From contig NZ_VTEX01000003.1 of the NCBI RefSeq assembly GCF_008180865.1, positions 374,501-438,500 of the forward strand: a DNA stretch of 64,000 nt. The letters are read 5' to 3'. The notes under the pieces were generated by a model. It did no database searches and was not told the DNA's origin. It saw only the letters and a list, made by a program, of their open reading frames with translations. The stretch's first letter is position 1. Every line of letters starts with the position of its first letter. The translations under genes were made by a program, and so were the position numbers. This DNA is from Rossellomorea aquimaris. GTDB lineage: Bacteria > Bacillota > Bacilli > Bacillales > Bacillaceae_B. Shown one piece after another: positions 60,716 to 64,000 of this stretch.

Positions 60716-60982
60716 TTATTGTCCGTTATAGAAATTCTTCAATCCTTTAGCAATGGCTCTGGGATCAATGGTATAGTTCCCACTCTGAACCTGATCTTTT
60801 AAAGCTTCCACTCTGGCTTGGCGCTCTTTGCCGAGTTTTGAAACCTCCTGCATCTCTTTTGCAGTAGAAGAGATTTCGATTTTGTCGGATATCGTTTTCT
60901 CTGATTTGCCGACCTGGTCCATCTTGTTAAGATTGCGCTTATAAGGATTGATGTTCTGATTTCCGATATTGTTAATCTTCAT
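60716..60982 (-). CDS. flgM: Anti-sigma factor FlgM
   Basis: An 88-residue inhibitor of sigma-D that keeps late flagellar genes off until the hook is ready. Seen: KINNIGNQNINPYKRNLNKM at the N-terminus and the conserved C-terminal KISSTAKEMQEV-type (EISSTAKEMQEVSKLGKERQ), VEALKDQVQSGNYTIDPRAI and AKGLKNFYNG. It sits right behind its own sigma-D promoter, so it is part of a feedback loop. Confidence 0.93.
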   Translation of the reverse strand: MKINNIGNQNINPYKRNLNKMDQVGKSEKTISDKIEISSTAKEMQEVSKLGKERQARVEALKDQVQSGNYTIDPRAIAKGLKNFYNGQ

Positions 60983-61025
60983 CATTTTCTCCTCGCTTTC
61001 ATCACGTCCATTGTTTCTACCTAGT

Positions 61026-61052
61026 ATATCGGATAAAAACGTGGTTTGTTTA
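61026..61052 (-). promoter_or_regulatory. Sigma-D promoter upstream of flgM
   Basis: TAAA (61052-61049), 15 bp, TCCGATAT (61033-61026) on the reverse strand, between yvyF and flgM, as in B. subtilis. Confidence 0.88.
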
Positions 61053-61096
61053 GCTTTAGGGCCTGGTTAGTTTTTCCTGATTTATGTACTGACCTT

Positions 61097-61513
61097 CTAG
61101 TTCTTCTCTCTCATGGTGTAATACGTTCTCTGACCGGAGTCCTTTGATTTATTCTTCCATTCCTGCTCCGTTTCGAACTTTTTCAAATCACTGGCAAGTT
61201 CAGAGGAACAATCACTGCAAATCCTACCCATCCCTATAATCTTCCCGCATTTATCACAAGGATAACCCATATTTGGAAACTGTCTCGTCTGAATGCGGCC
61301 TTTTTTCACCCATTTATATAGAAGTTCCTCATCTACACCCGTCACTTCAATGACACGCTCCATTGTCGCAGCTCGGTTATCCCGCTTTTTTAAAAATTGA
61401 TAGACAGTTTCGTACATCGTTTCTTCTTTTTTATAGCATTTGTCACACACATCACGGAATTTATTTTTCATAAAAATCGCGTTACATCGTGGACAATTGA
61501 TGATTTCTGACAT
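61097..61513 (-). CDS. yvyF: Flagellar operon protein YvyF (zinc-finger protein)
   Basis: A 138-residue protein with two zinc-ribbon-like CxxC pairs at the N-terminus (CPRCNAIF and CDKCYKKE) and two more later (CDKCGKIIGMGRICSDC). A helix-turn-helix-like middle, AATMERVIEVTGVDEELLYK followed by WVKKGRIQTRQFPN, is typical of MerR/excisionase folds. The TIGR03826 family always lies beside flgM in Bacillus; its function is not fixed. A regulatory role is plausible. Confidence 0.9.
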   Translation of the reverse strand: MSEIINCPRCNAIFMKNKFRDVCDKCYKKEETMYETVYQFLKKRDNRAATMERVIEVTGVDEELLYKWVKKGRIQTRQFPNMGYPCDKCGKIIGMGRICSDCSSELASDLKKFETEQEWKNKSKDSGQRTYYTMREKN

Positions 61514-61573
61514 GATTGGTTCCTCCCGATAAAGCTTCTCTTATCCGTTATATCGGCAGAAAAAGGGATTGTT

Positions 61574-62275
61574 TTAACCCCTGGCGAGAGTTAAGGAAGA
61601 TACCTCTTCAGCCCCCGCTTCCCTCAAAAGCTTTGCCGCCTGCCTCAAGGTCGTTCCCGTCGTATAAATATCATCAAATAGTAAAATGGATTTACCATTC
61701 AGATCGGATCTAACCAACTGAAAAACCTGTTTCTGACGAAGACGGTCCTTCCTTGACTTTTTCGACTGTTTTTCAGAATGCAGTCGTGTGAGTATGTTGG
61801 AGGGACGGACCCCTGCTTCCTCCAATAGAGCGGTAGATTGGTTGAATCCTCTCTCATAAAGACGTTCATCACTTAGGGGAATGGGAATGATGAGGTCATA
61901 TTCCATTTTAGTGAGATAGGTTTTAATAGTATGTGAGAAGGCTCTTGCCAACACGTAGTCCCCCCGATACTTATACTTTGCCAGATACTCTTTAAGAAAG
62001 TCATTATAACGATATAATGAAAAATTCTGATGTAAAATCCCTTTCCACTCAGGATCCACTTCCCATCGATGACAGTCCAGGCACACGTCGCCCTTAATTA
62101 ATTGCGGAGCCAGATCATCTAATGACCGGGAGCACCCCAAACAACGCTTCCCTTCTATCTTCACCAGTTGTTTATCACACGCATAACACAGAAATTGAGG
62201 TTCCCTGTAAAACAACCCTCTCCAGGACATGATCTCGTCCAGTTTATCATCACAAATCAAACAGTTATTAACCAT
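61574..62275 (-). CDS. comFC: Late competence protein ComFC (phosphoribosyltransferase-like)
   Basis: A 233-residue protein needed for DNA uptake in B. subtilis. The N-terminal zinc ribbon has CLICDDKLDEI, CYACDKQL and CLGCSRS. The PRTase-like domain has IPLSDERLYERGFNQSTALL and the PRPP loop LLFDDIYTTGTTLRQAAKLL. Its start overlaps comFA by 8 bp. There is no comFB between them. A copy of the dispersed 14-mer (61800-61813) encodes GVRPS here. Confidence 0.93.
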   Translation of the reverse strand: MVNNCLICDDKLDEIMSWRGLFYREPQFLCYACDKQLVKIEGKRCLGCSRSLDDLAPQLIKGDVCLDCHRWEVDPEWKGILHQNFSLYRYNDFLKEYLAKYKYRGDYVLARAFSHTIKTYLTKMEYDLIIPIPLSDERLYERGFNQSTALLEEAGVRPSNILTRLHSEKQSKKSRKDRLRQKQVFQLVRSDLNGKSILLFDDIYTTGTTLRQAAKLLREAGAEEVSSLTLARG

Positions 62276-63761
62276 TAAGCAATCCTCTTTTCCCTGCTTC
62301 TTTATTCATCTGATCAATATGAAGAAGAGCTTTGATCATTTCACCCGTTCGACCGTAATGAAAATAGATAATGTCTCCTTTTGGATAGTCAGCACTGCGC
62401 CCTACTCTTCCAGCGATTTGCACGAGGGCGCTTTCCGTAAAAATCTTTTCTTCTGCCCCAAGGACGGCAACATCAATGTCCGGAATCGTCACACCCCGCT
62501 CTAAAATGGTGGTGGTTAATAGAATCGGAGTCTCTTTGTTTCTCATTTTCAATACCTTCTCTTTTCGGTCAGGATCTTCAGCATGGACAGACTCGATAAG
62601 AGGATTCATTTCTTGAAATAACGGCAGGGCTTTTTCCATAAGTTCGACAGTCGGGAAGAATATGAGGGCTTGTTTGGATTGCTGGAGTTTTGATAATGTC
62701 CATTTTTTCAAAGGATGTGGGATTCGATTTTTCTTCAAAGACTTTTTCCAAAGACCACACCATACAAACTTCGGGAGAGGGATGGGATGGCGGTGGAAAC
62801 GGGCCGGGATCTGGATAAAGGAGCGCTTTCCTGCTGCACATTGCTTCTGTGTATTTCGATCAGGAGTAGCTGTAAGGTAGATAATCGAGGACTGAGACTT
62901 ACGAGCTTTTTCCACTGCCCATTGCAGGGAAGAATCATAGGAGTAAGGAAAGGCGTCGACTTCATCAATGATCATTACATCGAAGGCGTCATGGAATCGG
63001 TACAATTGGTGGGTGGTGGATAGAACAAGCTGGCCATAGGTGTTCCGTTCTTCCGAGCCTCCATAAAGGGTTGTCACCCCAGTTTCAGGGAACACCTTTT
63101 TAATCCGTGGAGACAATTCAAGGATGACATCCGTTCGAGGTGCGGCAATGCACACCCGTTTATTCTCACTGAGAGCTTCATGAATTCCCTCAAAGAGGAT
63201 CTCTGTCTTTCCAGCCCCGCACACCGCCCAAACAAGCAAGTCATTCCTCTCTTTAACAGCCAAAACCATTTGCTCTGAAGCTGTCTTTTGTGCTTCTGAT
63301 AGAGTGCCGGACCAATTGAAAGTGGAAGTCACTTCTGACGCTGGCGCGGGTCCTTTCCATGTTATGAGTGGTGTGCACTCCGATACCCTGCCCATCATGA
63401 TGCAGTTACGGCAGTAGGTGCACGGGGTGTGGCATCTGGAGCAGGAAAATGAAGCGAATAGATGGGGGCTGGTATTTCCACAACGGTGGCAACAGCTTTT
63501 TTCCACACCTTTTTGATAGGATACAAAGCCATTCACGTAGTGATCTTGAAGGGTGTCGATTGAAAACGGGAGCTCGTCCAGTAGCAATGAACGTCCGCTA
63601 AGAAAGGATTGAAGCTCTGGAGAAAAACGAAATGACAGGTTGAGAGGTTGAGGTGGAAGGAAAGGGAATGCTGATATCCTTTGTAGAACGGGGGTTTCAT
63701 GTTCTATAAGGGGTTCTGGTATTAACCCATTATCTGCAAAAGCAAAGCGCAAAAACATCAC
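62268..63761 (-). CDS. comFA: Late competence DNA helicase ComFA
   Basis: DEAD/DExH ATPase that drives single-stranded DNA into the cell, 497 residues. The N-terminal zinc finger has CCHRCGNTSPHLFASFSC and CSRCHTPCTYCRNC. Helicase motifs: Q-like EAQKTASEQM, Walker A AVCGAGKTEIL (about 190), Ia AAPRTDV, DEVDAFPY (motif II), YLTATP (III), FFPTVELMEK (IV), TTTILERGVTIP (V) and QIAGRVGRS (VI). The C-terminus touches comFC. ComK control is expected from B. subtilis; no clear ComK box was found upstream. Confidence 0.95.
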   Translation of the reverse strand: MMFLRFAFADNGLIPEPLIEHETPVLQRISAFPFLPPQPLNLSFRFSPELQSFLSGRSLLLDELPFSIDTLQDHYVNGFVSYQKGVEKSCCHRCGNTSPHLFASFSCSRCHTPCTYCRNCIMMGRVSECTPLITWKGPAPASEVTSTFNWSGTLSEAQKTASEQMVLAVKERNDLLVWAVCGAGKTEILFEGIHEALSENKRVCIAAPRTDVILELSPRIKKVFPETGVTTLYGGSEERNTYGQLVLSTTHQLYRFHDAFDVMIIDEVDAFPYSYDSSLQWAVEKARKSQSSIIYLTATPDRNTQKQCAAGKRSFIQIPARFHRHPIPLPKFVWCGLWKKSLKKNRIPHPLKKWTLSKLQQSKQALIFFPTVELMEKALPLFQEMNPLIESVHAEDPDRKEKVLKMRNKETPILLTTTILERGVTIPDIDVAVLGAEEKIFTESALVQIAGRVGRSADYPKGDIIYFHYGRTGEMIKALLHIDQMNKEAGKRGLLNG

Positions 63762-63822
63762 TCCTTATCTCGGATAGTGATGTATTCTACATAAAGGGAT
63801 GAAAATCCTGCCTAATAAAAAT

Positions 63823-63860
63823 GGTGCCCGGCACAAAAACGTTGTTTTGTGCCGGGCACC
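63823..63860 (-). terminator. GTGCCCGGCAC hairpin, probable terminator of the upstream gene
   Basis: GGTGCCCGGCACAAAA pairs with TTTTGTGCCGGGCACC, with ATTTTTATT following on the reverse strand. It lies between the DegV-like gene and comFA. Its arms are of the same palindromic class as the secA terminator. Confidence 0.65.
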
Positions 63861-63872
63861 GGGGAGTTAGGG

Positions 63873-63939
63873 ATTGTACCTGATACATGATGACCAAATT
63901 GTACCTGGTACAAATCGTGGGAAATGTACCAGGTACAAT
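63873..63939. repeat. Cluster of GTACCTGGTAC-type palindromes
   Basis: TTGTACCTGATACA (63875 region), TTGTACCTGGTACA (63899-63912) and TGTACCAGGTACAA (63925-63938). The last two are palindromes in themselves and inverse to each other, so they can form a 15-bp stem. The cluster fills the gap after the DegV-like gene. Confidence 0.75.
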
Positions 63940-63944
63940 CAAAA

Positions 63945-64000
63945 CTATCGACTCATCTTCCGAGCCCATCCCATCCCCATCGATCCCTCACCTAAATGAG
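63945..64000 (-). CDS. C-terminal end of a DegV-family protein (partial)
   Basis: The reverse strand reads HLGEGSMGMGWARKMSR then TAG (63947-63945) and continues past the window edge. The HxGEG-x-G-GW ending resembles the C-terminus of DegV fatty-acid-binding proteins, and B. subtilis has a degV-family gene (yviA) just upstream of comFA. Only 17 residues are visible, so the call rests on the motif and synteny. Confidence 0.6.
   Translation of the reverse strand, partial: HLGEGSMGMGWARKMSR

Noticed and set aside
63834..63847. AAAACAACGTTTTT as a ComK half box before comFA
   Set aside because: It is the loop-proximal part of a perfect hairpin, and no second AT-box at a permitted distance was found.

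Overview
The window looks like a chromosomal segment of a low-to-moderate G+C Bacillaceae member (Bacillus sensu lato, a Rossellomorea-like lineage is possible). The right half keeps the Bacillus subtilis order: degV-like / comFA / comFC / yvyF / flgM / flgN / flgK / flgL / yviE / fliW / csrA / hag / flaG / fliD / fliS / fliT, then hpf / secA / prfB / yvjA / cccB / ftsE / ftsX, then ctpB / minJ. Ribosome binding sites are strong AGGAGG types. Sigma-A, sigma-B and sigma-D promoters and intrinsic terminators are easy to see. No prophage, CRISPR array, rRNA or tRNA was found.

Layout. 1-4.2 kb: the end of serC, then a Ktr potassium-uptake pair behind a c-di-AMP (ydaO) riboswitch. 4.3-11.1 kb: a DUF1206 membrane protein interrupted at a T8 run, a secreted or anchored polysaccharide deacetylase, a lipoprotein-response regulator-histidine kinase operon, and a dicarboxylate/glutamate symporter. 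11.1-13.8 kb: a cobinamide salvage operon (cbiZ-cbiB-cobD). 14-22.8 kb: one long operon of a peptide ABC importer, a cytoplasmic-type gamma-glutamyltransferase and a two-gene chromate transporter, with an Lrp/AsnC regulator upstream. 23-26 kb: minJ and ctpB. 26-30.5 kb: methionine synthesis (metX, metY, a PLP transsulfuration enzyme) with a SAM-I riboswitch. 30.6-34.3 kb: DUF302, a TlpA/Lgt-like redox pair, a methyltransferase, and zinc-independent ribosomal protein paralogues under a Zur box. 34.4-34.9 kb: a c-di-GMP-I riboswitch in front of an unrecognised 80-residue protein. 35-48.7 kb: an M23 hydrolase with ftsEX, cccB, yvjA, prfB (programmed frameshift), secA, a SEC-C protein, DUF1028, an M29 peptidase and hpf. 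49.2-51.5 kb: a REP-associated tyrosine transposase between phased repeat arrays, an ABC-2 permease and a YjbR protein. 51.1-61.5 kb: the late flagellar genes. 61.5-64 kb: comF genes and the end of a DegV-family gene.

The most notable signals are: (i) the c-di-GMP riboswitch with its terminator that gates a small unknown protein; (ii) a td-like group I intron directly after the hag stop codon, followed by a second copy of the flagellin C-terminal coding tail; (iii) arrays of a TTTGCCTGTTAAA-type motif at almost exactly 25-bp period on both sides of the transposase and again in the metY leader; (iv) six GCTGATA motifs at 20-21 bp period between metY and metX; (v) eleven copies of a GAGGTCCGTCCCTC-type 14-mer between 31 and 62 kb. 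All calls rest on reading the sequence alone; no database search was run.
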